This document shows, piece by piece, positions 51,706 through 61,600 of a stretch of 64,000 nt of DNA (position 1 is its first letter; each line of letters begins with the position of its first letter). Under the pieces are notes generated by a model. That model saw nothing but the letters and a program-made list of their open reading frames with translations. It did no database searches and was not told where the DNA came from. Position numbers and translations under genes: made by a program. This stretch comes from an uncultured Eubacteriales bacterium (GTDB lineage: Bacteria > Bacillota > Clostridia > Christensenellales > CAG-138): positions 1 to 64,000 of the forward strand of contig CACWYB010000002.1 of the NCBI GenBank assembly GCA_902765005.1, read 5' to 3'.

Positions 51706-53130
51706 ATGGGCGGCTTTTTCGGCATCGCTTCCCAAAAAGACTGTCTGGCGGACGTGTTCTTCGGCACGGACTACCATTCCCACCTGGGCACCCGCCGGGG
51801 GGGCATGGCCGCCTACGACGAGCGGATCGGCCTGCAGCGCAAGATCCACAACATCGAGAACGCCCCCTTTCGGACCAAGTTCGAAAACGTGTTCCGGGAG
51901 ATGAAAGGGAGCAGCGCCATCGGCTGCATCAGCGACACGGACCCCCAGCCCCTGCTGGTGCGCTCCCGCCTGGGCAACTACGCCATCTGCACCATCGGCG
52001 TCATCCGTAACGCCGACGCCCTCATTGCGGACTGTTTGGACCGGGAGGGCGGCTATTTCGACGCCATGACCGGCGGCCGGGTGAACAGCACCCAGCTTTT
52101 CTCCGCCCTCATGAGCCAGCGGACCGACTTCGCCGACGGCATCCGCTTTGCCCAGGAGCGGATCGAGGGCACCGCCTCCGTTCTGATCCTGAAGGACGAC
52201 GGGAGCCTCATTGCCGCCCGAGACAAAGTGGGCCGGCTCCCCGTGCGCATCGGCAAGAGCGAGGAAGGGTATGCCGTGTCCTTCGAGTCCTTCGCCTATC
52301 AGAAGCTGGGCTTCGAGGACGAGCGGGAGCTGGGCCCGGGGGAGATCGTCCATATCACCCCGGGGGGCATCACCCAGCTGGTTCCCCCCGGCAAAGAGAA
52401 ACGCATCTGCTCCTTCCTCTGGAGCTACTACGGCTACCCCACCTCCACCTACGAGGGGGTGAACGTGGAGGCCATGCGCTATCGGAACGGGGAATCCATG
52501 GCCGAGCAGGACGAGAAAAACGGTTTTGCGGACCACATCGACTACGTGGGCGGCGTGCCCGATTCCGGCACCCCCCATGCCATCGGCTATGCCAACAAGA
52601 GCCGACGGCCCTTTGCCCGGGCTTTCGTCAAGTATACCCCCACTTGGTCCCGGAGCTTCATGCCCCAGGACCAGCGGGATCGGGATCGGATCGCCAAGAT
52701 GAAGCAGATCCCCGTCCATGAGCTCATCCAGGGCAAGGACCTGCTCTTTGTGGACGACTCCATCGTCCGGGGCACCCAGCTCAAGGAGACGGTGGACTTT
52801 CTCTATGAGAACGGGGCCAAGTCCGTGCACATGCGTTCCGCCTGCCCGCCCATCCTCTTCGGCTGCAAGTATCTCAACTTCTCCCGGGCCACCTCCGACA
52901 TGGAGCTCATCGCCCGGCGGGTGATCCTGGAGCTGGAAGGGGAGGAGGGCTTCTCCCATCTGGAGGAATACAGCGACGGCACCACGGATCGGGGCAGGAA
53001 CCTGCGCCGGGCCATCGCGGACAAATTCCACTTCGCCACTTTGGATTTCCAGTCGCTGGACGGGGTCGTGAAGGCCATCGGCCTGCCGCCCTGCGAGCTG
53101 TGCACCTACTGTTGGAACGGAAAGGAGTAA
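51706..53130 (+). CDS. purF: Amidophosphoribosyltransferase-like protein lacking the N-terminal Cys
   Basis: PurF makes phosphoribosylamine from PRPP and glutamine. The 474-residue protein has the class II glutaminase fold (HSHLGTRRGGMAAY, YAICTIGVIRN) and the PRPP loop LLFVDDSIVRGTQL, but starts MGGFFGIASQKDC. Normal PurF begins with Cys1 (CGIVG or CGVFG), the glutaminase nucleophile, which is Gly here. A clade of PurF-like proteins with a GGFFG start is known to me from Bacteroidetes and Clostridia. It may use ammonia or another nucleophile. Only 6 bases separate it from purC, so a missed upstream start is excluded. Confidence 0.88.
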   Translation: MGGFFGIASQKDCLADVFFGTDYHSHLGTRRGGMAAYDERIGLQRKIHNIENAPFRTKFENVFREMKGSSAIGCISDTDPQPLLVRSRLGNYAICTIGVIRNADALIADCLDREGGYFDAMTGGRVNSTQLFSALMSQRTDFADGIRFAQERIEGTASVLILKDDGSLIAARDKVGRLPVRIGKSEEGYAVSFESFAYQKLGFEDERELGPGEIVHITPGGITQLVPPGKEKRICSFLWSYYGYPTSTYEGVNVEAMRYRNGESMAEQDEKNGFADHIDYVGGVPDSGTPHAIGYANKSRRPFARAFVKYTPTWSRSFMPQDQRDRDRIAKMKQIPVHELIQGKDLLFVDDSIVRGTQLKETVDFLYENGAKSVHMRSACPPILFGCKYLNFSRATSDMELIARRVILELEGEEGFSHLEEYSDGTTDRGRNLRRAIADKFHFATLDFQSLDGVVKAIGLPPCELCTYCWNGKE

Positions 53131-53133
53131 CCT

Positions 53134-54177
53134 ATGGATTCTACCTCGAGATCCCAGGCCTACGCCGCCGCCGGCGTGGATATCACCGCCGGCTACAAGG
53201 CGGTTGAGCTGATGAAGGCTCACATCGCCCGCACCCTCACCCCCGGCGTCTGCTCCGACATCGGCGGCTTCGGGGGCCTGTTCGCCCTGGATTTGACGGG
53301 CATCCAAAAGCCGGTGCTGGTCTCCGGCACCGACGGCGTGGGCACCAAGCTGAAGCTGGCCTTTTTGCTGGACAAGCACGACACCGTGGGCATCGACTGC
53401 GTGGCCATGTGCGTCAACGACATCATCTGCTGCGGCGCCAAGCCCCTCTTCTTCCTGGATTACATCGCCTGCGGCAAGAACGTGCCGGAGCGGATCGCCC
53501 AGATCGTCAGCGGCGTGGCCGAGGGCTGCGTTCAGGCGGGGGCCGCCCTCATCGGCGGAGAGACGGCGGAGATGCCGGGCTTCTACCCCGCGGACGAATA
53601 CGACCTGGCGGGCTACAGCACCGGCGTGGTGGACCGGGACAGGATCATCGACCATAGCGCCATGGTCCCCGGGGATGTGGTCATCGCCCTCCCCTCCAGC
53701 GGCGTCCATTCCAACGGCTTCTCCCTGGTCCGCAAGGTGTTCGACGTGGAGCACGCGGACCTGAAGGCCCCCTTGGCGGAGCTGGGCGGCCGTTCTTTGG
53801 GAGAGACCTTGCTCACCCCCACCAAGATCTACGTGAAGCCGGTCCTTGCCCTGCTGGAGCAGGTGCAGGTGAAGGGCATCTCCCACATCACCGGCGGCGG
53901 CTTCTATGAAAACATCCCCCGCAGCATCCCCGACGGCCTGGGCGCCAAGATCGACCGGGCCTCCGTGCGGGTGCTGCCCATCTTCGACCTCATCGCCAAG
54001 GCGGGCAACATCCCCGAACGGGACATGTTCAACACCTTCAACATGGGCGTGGGCATGAGCCTGGTGGTGGCCGCCGCGGACGCGGAGCGGGCCCTCAGGA
54101 TCCTCCGGGAAAACGGGGAGGACGCCTACTGCATGGGCGTTATCGAGAAGAGCGAGGAGAAGATCGCCATATGCTGA
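53134..54177 (+). CDS. purM: Phosphoribosylformylglycinamidine cyclo-ligase (AIR synthetase)
   Basis: Closes the imidazole ring to give aminoimidazole ribonucleotide with ATP. The 347 residues show the PurM/PurL superfamily pattern: [67 protein letters not shown] and [15 protein letters not shown]. It starts 3 bases after purF with GGAAAGGAG. It overlaps the next gene, a formate/nitrite channel homologue, by 7 bases. Confidence 0.97.
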   Translation: MDSTSRSQAYAAAGVDITAGYKAVELMKAHIARTLTPGVCSDIGGFGGLFALDLTGIQKPVLVSGTDGVGTKLKLAFLLDKHDTVGIDCVAMCVNDIICCGAKPLFFLDYIACGKNVPERIAQIVSGVAEGCVQAGAALIGGETAEMPGFYPADEYDLAGYSTGVVDRDRIIDHSAMVPGDVVIALPSSGVHSNGFSLVRKVFDVEHADLKAPLAELGGRSLGETLLTPTKIYVKPVLALLEQVQVKGISHITGGGFYENIPRSIPDGLGAKIDRASVRVLPIFDLIAKAGNIPERDMFNTFNMGVGMSLVVAAADAERALRILRENGEDAYCMGVIEKSEEKIAIC

Positions 54178-54788
54178 AAAAGATCAACTCCGGCATAGCG
54201 GCAGGCGTGTGCATCTCCCTGGGGGGAGGTGTGTTCCTGGCCTGCGAAAACCGGGTGGCCGGCGCCGTCCTTTTCTGCGTGGCGCTGCTGTGCATCTGCT
54301 TCAAGGGCTACGCCCTGTTCACCGGCCGGGTGGGCTATGTGCCGGAGGATCACAGCAAGGGGGCGCTGGAAACACTGCTGCTGGCCCTTTTGGGCAACGC
54401 GTTGGGCACCGTCGTCTGCGGCCTGCTCATGCGGGCGGCCCTGCCCAACCTGGGCGCTGCGGCGGAAACCATCTGCGCCGCCAAGCTCCAGCAGCTCTGG
54501 TGGTCCACCCTGGTCAGGGGCTTTTTCTGCGGCGTGCTCATGTATCTGGCCGTCAGCGTCTTTCGGGACAGCAAATCCCCTCTGGGCGTGCTGTTCTGCA
54601 TCCCCGTGTTCATCCTCAGCGGCTTTGAGCATTCCATCGCCGACATCTTCTATTTCGCTGCCTCCGGCTCCGTGAGTCGGGGGGCTTTTGGTTTTATCTG
54701 GCTGGTCATCCTGGGCAACGCCCTGGGCGGCATGGCCCTGCCCCTCCTCAGCGGCCTGTGGAAAAGGGAGGCGCCCCATGAGCGATAA
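54171..54788 (+). CDS. Formate/nitrite transporter family channel
   Basis: A 205-residue integral membrane protein with about six helices. [59 protein letters not shown] (helix 5 with the conserved His region) and [12 protein letters not shown] match the FocA/NirC family. It is shorter than the usual 260-285 residues at both ends. It overlaps purM by 7 bases and purN by 11, so it is a tightly coupled member of the purine operon. Formate import would feed 10-formyl-tetrahydrofolate for PurN and PurH. Confidence 0.85.
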   Translation: MLKKINSGIAAGVCISLGGGVFLACENRVAGAVLFCVALLCICFKGYALFTGRVGYVPEDHSKGALETLLLALLGNALGTVVCGLLMRAALPNLGAAAETICAAKLQQLWWSTLVRGFFCGVLMYLAVSVFRDSKSPLGVLFCIPVFILSGFEHSIADIFYFAASGSVSRGAFGFIWLVILGNALGGMALPLLSGLWKREAPHER

Positions 54789-55392
54789 AGCCCGGGTGGC
54801 CGTGCTGGTCTCCGGCGGCGGCACCAATCTGCAGGCCATCCTGGACGCCCAGGCGGCCGGGAAGATCCCCCATGGGGAGGTGGGCCTGGTCGTTTCCAAC
54901 CGGACGGGGGCCTATGCCCTGGAGCGGGCGAAGGCGGCCGGGGTGGAGGCCCTGACCCTGACGAAAAAGGCCTGCGGCGGCCAGGAAGGCTTTGAGGCGG
55001 CCCTGACGGCGGCCCTAGCGGAAAGGGGCGTGGAGCTCATTGTGCTGGCCGGGTTCCTGGCCATTTTGAGCGAGGGGTTCACCCGCCGCTGGCCCAGGCG
55101 CATTTTGAACGTGCACCCGTCCCTGATCCCGTCCTTCTGCGGGGCGGGCTTCTACGGGCTGAAGGTCCATGAGGCGGCCCTTGAAAAGGGCGTGAAGGTC
55201 ACCGGGGCCACGGTGCATTTTGTGAACGAGATCCCCGACGGCGGGGAGATCCTGTACCAAAAGGCGGTCCCCGTCCGCAAGGGGGACACGCCGGAAGTTT
55301 TGCAGCGACGGGTCATGGAGCAGGCGGAATGGAAGCTGCTCCCCAGGGCCGTGGAGCAGGTGAGCCGGGAGATCCTGGCCCACCGGACCTGA
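54778..55392 (+). CDS. purN: Phosphoribosylglycinamide formyltransferase
   Basis: Transfers a formyl group from 10-formyl-tetrahydrofolate to GAR. The 204 residues contain VLVSGGGTNLQAILDA (GAR site), VVSNRTGAYALERA, LAGFLAILS and the catalytic Asn-His in ILNVHPSLIPSF. The second catalytic region is GATVHFVNEIPDGGEIL, with the conserved Asp in DGG. The ATG at 54778 lies within the end of the channel gene, giving translational coupling. Confidence 0.96.
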   Translation: MSDKARVAVLVSGGGTNLQAILDAQAAGKIPHGEVGLVVSNRTGAYALERAKAAGVEALTLTKKACGGQEGFEAALTAALAERGVELIVLAGFLAILSEGFTRRWPRRILNVHPSLIPSFCGAGFYGLKVHEAALEKGVKVTGATVHFVNEIPDGGEILYQKAVPVRKGDTPEVLQRRVMEQAEWKLLPRAVEQVSREILAHRT

Positions 55393-55420
55393 ACACACAT
55401 TTTTATTTGGGAGGAACACC

Positions 55421-56140
55421 ATGGACATCTATCGCACCCAAACCGTTTCCGAGCTGATCTGCGGCAACCCCTATGTGGGCCGGGGCATCCTCATCGGCAA
55501 GACCCCGGACGGCAAGCAGGCCGTCACCGCCTACTTCATCATGGGCCGTAGCGAAAACTCCCGCAACCGGATCTTCGCGGAGCGGGACGGGGAGATCTTC
55601 ACCGAGCCCTTCGACAGCAGCAAGGTGAAGGACCCCAGCCTCATTATCTACGCCGCCCTCCGGCAGTTTGAAAACAAGCTCATCGTCACCAACGGGGACC
55701 AGACCGACACCGTGTACGCGGGCCTGCAGGCGGGCAAGAGCTTTTCCGAGAGCCTTTCCTCCCGCTGCTTCGAGCCCGACGGCCCCAACTTCACCCCCCG
55801 CATCAGCGGCATGCTCACCTTCTCGGAAGGGGATTTCACCTATGAGATGAGCATCCTCAAGAGCGTCGACCCCGAGGGCAGCGCCTGCGCCCGCTACACC
55901 TTCAGCTACCCTTCGAAGGCCGGCCTGGGCCACTTCCTCCACACCTACGTGACAGACGGCAGCCCCCTGCCCACCTTCCAGGGGGAACCGGAACGGGTGG
56001 AGATGCTGGACGACATCGACGAGTTCACCGAGGCGCTGTGGAACGCCCTGGATGAAAACAACCGGATCTCCCTGTATGTGCGTTATACGGACCTTGCCAC
56101 CGGCGCCGTCAGCGAGAGCCTGCTCAACAAAAACGCGTAA
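55421..56140 (+). CDS. purO: IMP cyclohydrolase, PurO type
   Basis: Closes the purine ring of FAICAR to give IMP. The 239-residue protein is of the archaeal-type PurO family, not the MGS-like domain of PurH. GRSENSRNRIF (about 44-54) is the family signature, with NPYVGRGILIG before it and TYVTDGSPLPTF later. In many Clostridia PurO supplies the activity missing from a formyltransferase-only PurH, which is encoded next, 12 bases downstream. TTGGGAGG precedes the ATG. Confidence 0.9.
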   Translation: MDIYRTQTVSELICGNPYVGRGILIGKTPDGKQAVTAYFIMGRSENSRNRIFAERDGEIFTEPFDSSKVKDPSLIIYAALRQFENKLIVTNGDQTDTVYAGLQAGKSFSESLSSRCFEPDGPNFTPRISGMLTFSEGDFTYEMSILKSVDPEGSACARYTFSYPSKAGLGHFLHTYVTDGSPLPTFQGEPERVEMLDDIDEFTEALWNALDENNRISLYVRYTDLATGAVSESLLNKNA

Positions 56141-56152
56141 GGAGCCAAGGAT

Positions 56153-57337
56153 ATGAAGGAATTTGAACTGAAATACGGCTGCAACCCCAACCAGAAGCCG
56201 GCGAAGATCTATATGCGGGAGGGGGGCGAGTTGCCCCTGGAGGTCCTGTCCGGCCGGCCCGGGTACATCAACTTCCTGGATGCCCTCAACTCCTGGCAGC
56301 TGGTGAAGGAGCTCAAAGCCGCCCTGAACATGCCCGCGGCCACCTCCTTCAAGCATGTGTCCCCCACCAGCGGCGCCGTGGGCCTGCCCCTGTCCGAAAA
56401 GCTCAAGCGGGCCTGTTTCGTGCAGGACATGCCCGAGCTGGACGACTCCCCCCTGGCCTGCGCCTACGCCCGGGCCCGGGGCACGGACCGGCTCAGCTCC
56501 TTTGGGGACTGGGCGGCCCTGTCGGACGTGTGCGACGTGGCCACCGCCAAGCTTCTGAAGCGGGAGGTGAGCGACGGGGTCATCGCCCCCGGCTACACCC
56601 CGGAAGCGCTGGAGATCCTTCGCGCCAAGCGGGGCGGCAAGTATAACGTGGTGCAGATCGACCCGGACTATGTGCCCGAGGTCCAGGAGCGTAAGCAGGT
56701 CTTCGGCATCACCTTCGAGCAGGGGCGCAACAACTTCAAGATCGACGCCGCCCTGCTCAGCAACATCGTCACCGCCAACAAGACCCTGCCCGAGAGCGCG
56801 GTGCGGGATCTGATCGTGTCCCTCATCACCCTCAAATACACCCAGTCCAACTCCGTCTGCTACGCGGTGGACGGCCAGGCCATCGGCGTGGGCGCGGGCC
56901 AGCAGTCCCGCATCCATTGCACCCGGCTGGCGGGCTCCAAGGCGGACACCTGGTTCCTGCGCCAGGCGGACAAGGTCCTTGCCCTCCCCTTCAAGCCGGA
57001 GCTTGCCCGGCCCGAGCGGGACAACGTCATCGACGGCTATATCAACCAGAACGAGGAGGACGTGACGGCGGACGGCGTCTGGCAGCGGTACTTCACCGAG
57101 CGGCCCGCCCCCTTCACCAAGGAGGAGCAGCGGCAGTACCTGGACACCGTCACCGGCGTGGCCCTGGGCTCCGACGCCTTCTTCCCCTTCTCGGACAACA
57201 TCGAGCGGGCCTTCCGCTCCGGCGTCAGCTTCGTGGCGGAGCCCGGCGGCTCCATCCGGGACGACGCGGTCATCGACTGCTGCAACCAGCACAACATGGT
57301 CATGGCCTTCACGGGCATGCGCCTGTTCCACCATTGA
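56153..57337 (+). CDS. purH: AICAR transformylase (PurH formyltransferase domain only)
   Basis: Formylates AICAR using 10-formyl-tetrahydrofolate. The 394 residues cover only the transformylase half of bifunctional PurH: LKYGCNPNQKPAKIY, SFKHVSPTSGAVG (catalytic Lys-His), YTQSNSVCYAVDGQAIGVGAGQQSR and ALGSDAFFPFSDNIERA, ending MAFTGMRLFHH. The cyclohydrolase half is absent and is replaced by purO just upstream. GGAGCCAAGGAT lies before the ATG. It is 10 bases ahead of purD. Confidence 0.95.
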   Translation: MKEFELKYGCNPNQKPAKIYMREGGELPLEVLSGRPGYINFLDALNSWQLVKELKAALNMPAATSFKHVSPTSGAVGLPLSEKLKRACFVQDMPELDDSPLACAYARARGTDRLSSFGDWAALSDVCDVATAKLLKREVSDGVIAPGYTPEALEILRAKRGGKYNVVQIDPDYVPEVQERKQVFGITFEQGRNNFKIDAALLSNIVTANKTLPESAVRDLIVSLITLKYTQSNSVCYAVDGQAIGVGAGQQSRIHCTRLAGSKADTWFLRQADKVLALPFKPELARPERDNVIDGYINQNEEDVTADGVWQRYFTERPAPFTKEEQRQYLDTVTGVALGSDAFFPFSDNIERAFRSGVSFVAEPGGSIRDDAVIDCCNQHNMVMAFTGMRLFHH

Positions 57338-57347
57338 GGAGAGAGCT

Positions 57348-58607
57348 ATGAGAGTGATGGTCATCGGCGGCGGCGGGCGGGAGCACGCCATCGTCAAAAA
57401 GCTGCGGGAAAACAAGCAGATCACGGAGCTCTTCGTTTTGCCCGGCAACGGGGGCATGGCCCGGGAGGCGACCCTGGTGAACATCGGCGCCACGGATCTG
57501 CCTGCCATCGCCGCCTTCGCCCGGGAGAAGGGGATCGACTACGCCGTCGTCACCCCGGACGATCCCCTGGTCCTGGGGGCCGTGGATTTGCTGGAAGGGG
57601 AGGGCATCCCCTGCTTCGGGCCCAACAAGGCGGCGGCCATCCTGGAGGGCAGCAAGGCCTTCGCCAAGGAATTCATGAAGCGGCACGGTATCCCCACGGC
57701 GGCCTTCGAAACCTTCACCGACCCGGCGGCGGCCCTGGCCTATGTGCAAACCTGCCCCCTGCCCACGGTGGTCAAGGCGGACGGCCTGGCCCTGGGCAAG
57801 GGCGTGGTCATCGCCCAGACCCGGGAGGAAGCGGAATCGGCGGTGCGGGCCGCCATGTGCGAGGGAAAGTTCGGCCAGAGCGGCAAAACGCTGGTCATCG
57901 AGGAATATTTGACCGGGCCGGAGGTGTCCGTTCTGAGCTTCACCGACGGGAAGACCATCGTTCCCATGGTGAGCTCCATGGACCACAAGCGGGCCGGCGA
58001 CGGGGACACGGGCCTGAACACCGGCGGCATGGGCACCATCGCCCCCAACCCCTTCTACACGGACGCGGTGGCCCGGCGGTGCATGGAGGAGATCTTCTTG
58101 CCCACCATCCGGGGCATGGCGGCGGAGGGCCGGCCCTTCAAGGGCTGCCTCTATTTCGGCCTCATGCTCACGGCACAGGGCCCCAAGGTCATCGAATACA
58201 ACTGCCGCTTCGGCGACCCGGAGACCCAGGTGGTCCTGGCCCTGCTGCAAAGCGACCTGTTCACCATCATGCAAGCCGTCACCGAGGAGCGCCTGAGCGA
58301 AGCTGAGGTCAGCTTCAAAAACGAGCACGCGGCCTGCGTGATCCTGGCGTCCAAGGGCTATCCCCTGTCCTACGAAAAGGGATATGAGATCACCATGAGC
58401 GAAGCGGTGCGGGCGCATGTGCTCTTTGCCGGGGTGAAGGAAAAGGACGGGAAGCTTGTGACCAGCGGCGGCCGGGTGCTGGGGGTGGTGGGCGTTGGCC
58501 CCACCCTGCAGGCAGCCCTGGAGCTGGCCTATGATCGGGTGAAGGAGGTATCCTTCGAAAACGAGTTTTATCGCCGGGATATCGGCAAGCGGGCATTGGA
58601 GGCGTAA
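57348..58607 (+). CDS. purD: Phosphoribosylamine-glycine ligase
   Basis: An ATP-grasp enzyme making glycinamide ribonucleotide. The 419 residues show VMVIGGGGREHAIVKKL, FGPNKAAAILEGSKAFAKEF, VVKADGLALGKGVVIA, DHKRAGDGDTGLNTGGMGT and EYNCRFGDPETQVVL, all standard PurD motifs. GAGGAGAG precedes the ATG. Only 1 base separates it from purL. Confidence 0.97.
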   Translation: MRVMVIGGGGREHAIVKKLRENKQITELFVLPGNGGMAREATLVNIGATDLPAIAAFAREKGIDYAVVTPDDPLVLGAVDLLEGEGIPCFGPNKAAAILEGSKAFAKEFMKRHGIPTAAFETFTDPAAALAYVQTCPLPTVVKADGLALGKGVVIAQTREEAESAVRAAMCEGKFGQSGKTLVIEEYLTGPEVSVLSFTDGKTIVPMVSSMDHKRAGDGDTGLNTGGMGTIAPNPFYTDAVARRCMEEIFLPTIRGMAAEGRPFKGCLYFGLMLTAQGPKVIEYNCRFGDPETQVVLALLQSDLFTIMQAVTEERLSEAEVSFKNEHAACVILASKGYPLSYEKGYEITMSEAVRAHVLFAGVKEKDGKLVTSGGRVLGVVGVGPTLQAALELAYDRVKEVSFENEFYRRDIGKRALEA

Positions 58608-58608
58608 G

Positions 58609-61600
58609 ATGGTCTATCGGGTATTCGTGGAAAAAAAGGCTGGATTCGATCAGGAAGCGGAATCCCTGCGCCTGGAGCTGAGGGATATTTTAGGCATCGC
58701 CTCTCTGACCGGGGTGCGGCTCATAAACCGGTATGATGTGGAGGATATTTCCCCGGAGCTCTTTGCTCATGCGGTGAACACCGTGTTTTCGGAGCCCCAG
58801 GTGGACAGAGCCACCGAAGACCTTACCTTCGGCGCGGGCCAGGCCTTCGCTGTGGAGTATCTGCCCGGGCAGTTTGACCAGCGGGCGGACTCCGCGGCCC
58901 AGTGCATCCAGCTCATCAGCCAGGGGGAGCGGCCGCTGATCCGCTCGGCCAAGGTCTATGTGCTGGAAGGGGATTTGACCGAGGAGGAGATCGGCCGGAT
59001 CAAGCGGTATGTGATCAACCCGGTGGAGGCCCGGGAGGCATCCCTCTGGAAGCCGGACACCCTGAAGGTGAACTACCCGGTGCCCACGGAGGTGGAAACC
59101 CTCCGGGGCTTTTTGGAGCTGGACGCAGAGGGGCTCCGGCGCTTTATCCGCCAGTATGGCCTGGCCATGGATGAGGACGACATCGCCTTCTGCCAGAAAT
59201 ATTTCAAAGAGGAGCGGCGGGACCCCACCATCACCGAGATCCGCATGATCGACACCTACTGGTCCGATCACTGCCGGCACACCACCTTTCTGACCGAGAT
59301 CGACCGGGTGGACTTTGAGGACCCCCTGCTGAAGAAGGCCTTTGACCGGTATCTGGACGTGCGGCGGGCGCTGAATCGAACCAAGCCCATCTGCCTCATG
59401 GACATCGCCACCATCGCGGTGAAGCACCTAAAAGCAGCGGGCAGGCTCGACAAGCTGGACGAGAGCGAGGAGATCAACGCCTGCACCGTGAAGATGGAGG
59501 TGGAGGCGGACGGGCAGAAGGAGCCCTGGCTGCTGCTGTTCAAAAACGAGACCCACAACCACCCCACGGAGATCGAGCCCTTCGGCGGGGCGGCCACCTG
59601 CATCGGCGGCGCCATCCGGGACCCCCTTTCCGGCCGGTCCTACGTCTACGGAGCCATGCGGCTCACCGGGGCGGCGGACCCCACGGCGCCCATTGAGCAA
59701 ACCATCCCCGGCAAGCTCCCCCAGCGGAAGATCGTGACCACCGCCGCGGCGGGCTACGCCTCCTACGGCAACCAGATCGGCCTGGCCACGGGGATCGTGG
59801 ATGAAGTGTATCATCCGGGCTACGCCGCCAAGCGCATGGAGATCGGCGCGGTCATCGCGGCGGCTCCGGCCGAGAACGTGCGCCGGGAGCGGCCGGTGCC
59901 CGGGGATGTGGTCATCCTCCTGGGCGGCGCCACGGGCCGGGACGGCATCGGCGGCGCCACGGGGGCCAGCAAGGCCCACGACGCTCACTCCGTGGAGAAC
60001 TGCGGGGCGGAGGTCCAGAAGGGGAACGCTCCCGAGGAACGGAAGCTCCAGCGGCTCTTCCGCAACCCCACCGCCTGCCGGATGATCAAGCGGTGCAACG
60101 ATTTCGGCGCGGGCGGCGTGTCCGTGGCCATCGGCGAGCTGGCGGAGGGGCTGCGCATCGACCTGGACGCGGTCCCCAAGAAATATGAGGGCCTGGACGG
60201 CACGGAGCTGGCCATCAGCGAATCCCAGGAGCGGATGGCGGTGGTGGTGGAGAAGGAGAACGTGGACGCTTTCTTGGCCCTGGCCCAGAAAGAGAATCTG
60301 CAGGCCACCCCGGTGGCCCAGGTGACCGAAACGCCCCGGCTGATCATGCACTGGAACGGGAAGACCATCGTGGACGTGAGCCGGGCGTTCCTGGATTCCA
60401 ACGGCGCCCCCAAGCACATCCATATCGTGCCCACGGCGCCGGCCCTCAAGCCCCAGCCCCTGACCGGCGGCTTCCGGGAGAACATGGAGCGCATGGCCGG
60501 GGATCTGAACGTTTGCTCCAAGCGGGGGCTTTCGGAGCGGTTCGATTCCACCATCGGGGCGGGCACCGTGCTCATGCCCTTCGGCGGCAAGCACCAGCAG
60601 ACCCCTATCCAGGCCATGGTCCAGAAGATCTCCCTGGAGGAGAAGCACACGGAGGATTGCTCCCTCATGGCCTGGGGCTACGACCCCGTTCTCACGGAGC
60701 AGAGCCCCTATCACGGGGCCTACGGGGCCGTGGTGGAATCGGTGAGCAAGCTCATCGCCACCGGCGCGTCCTTCGAGGACGTGTATCTCACCTTCCAGGA
60801 ATATTTTGAAAAGCCCGGGAAGGACCCCCGCCGCTGGGGCAAGCCCCTGGCGGCCCTGCTGGGGGCCTTTGAAGCCCAGATGGATCTGGGCATCGGCGCC
60901 ATCGGCGGCAAGGATTCCATGAGCGGCTCCTTCGAGAAGCTGGACGTGCCGCCCACCCTGGTATCCTTCGCCGTGACCACGGACAAGGTAGGCCACATCG
61001 TGCCCAACGAGTTCAAGGCGGCGGGCCACGAGGCTGTGTTGCTGGAGCCCGTGTATGATGAATCCGGCCTTCCCGAAACCAAATCCCTGCTGGAGCTCTT
61101 TTCACGGGTGACCGGTCTGCTGCGCGCCGGCAAGGCCGTGGCCGCCTACACCCCCACCCGGGGCGGCGCGGCGGCGGCGGTGATGAAGATGGCCTTCGGC
61201 AACGGCTTCGGCTTCCGGTTCCGGGAGGACGTGCGCCTGGAGGAGCTGTTCCTCGACAGGCCCGGCCGGTTCATCCTGGAGGTCACGTCGCCGGTGGAAG
61301 GGGCTCGGTCCCTGGGCACCGTGACGGCGGAAAAAGCCTTCCTGTACGGCGGGGAAAGGGTGGACGCCCAGGCCCTGCAGAGCATCTATGAGGAGAAGCT
61401 GGAGGGGGTCTACCCCTGCAACATTCCCTTCCCCCGGGAGAAGGTGCCCGCCTTCACCTATGAAGCCGAGGCTCATTCCCATGCCGCGGTCCACACGGCC
61501 CGGCCCCGGGTGCTGATCCCCGTGTTCCCGGGGACCAACTGCGAGTATGACACGGCCAAGGCCCTGCGGGATGCGGGGGCGGAGCCGGTGGTGCTGGTGC

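Noticed and set aside
51680..51720. Misplaced start hiding an N-terminal Cys of PurF
   Set aside because: Only 6 bases separate the purC stop from the ATG, and no in-frame Met-Cys-Gly occurs nearby.
50968..53886. Open frame of about 970 codons antisense to purC, purF and purM
   Set aside because: It spans three well-supported genes on the other strand and its composition (His, Val, Gly, Leu-rich) is typical of a shadow frame.
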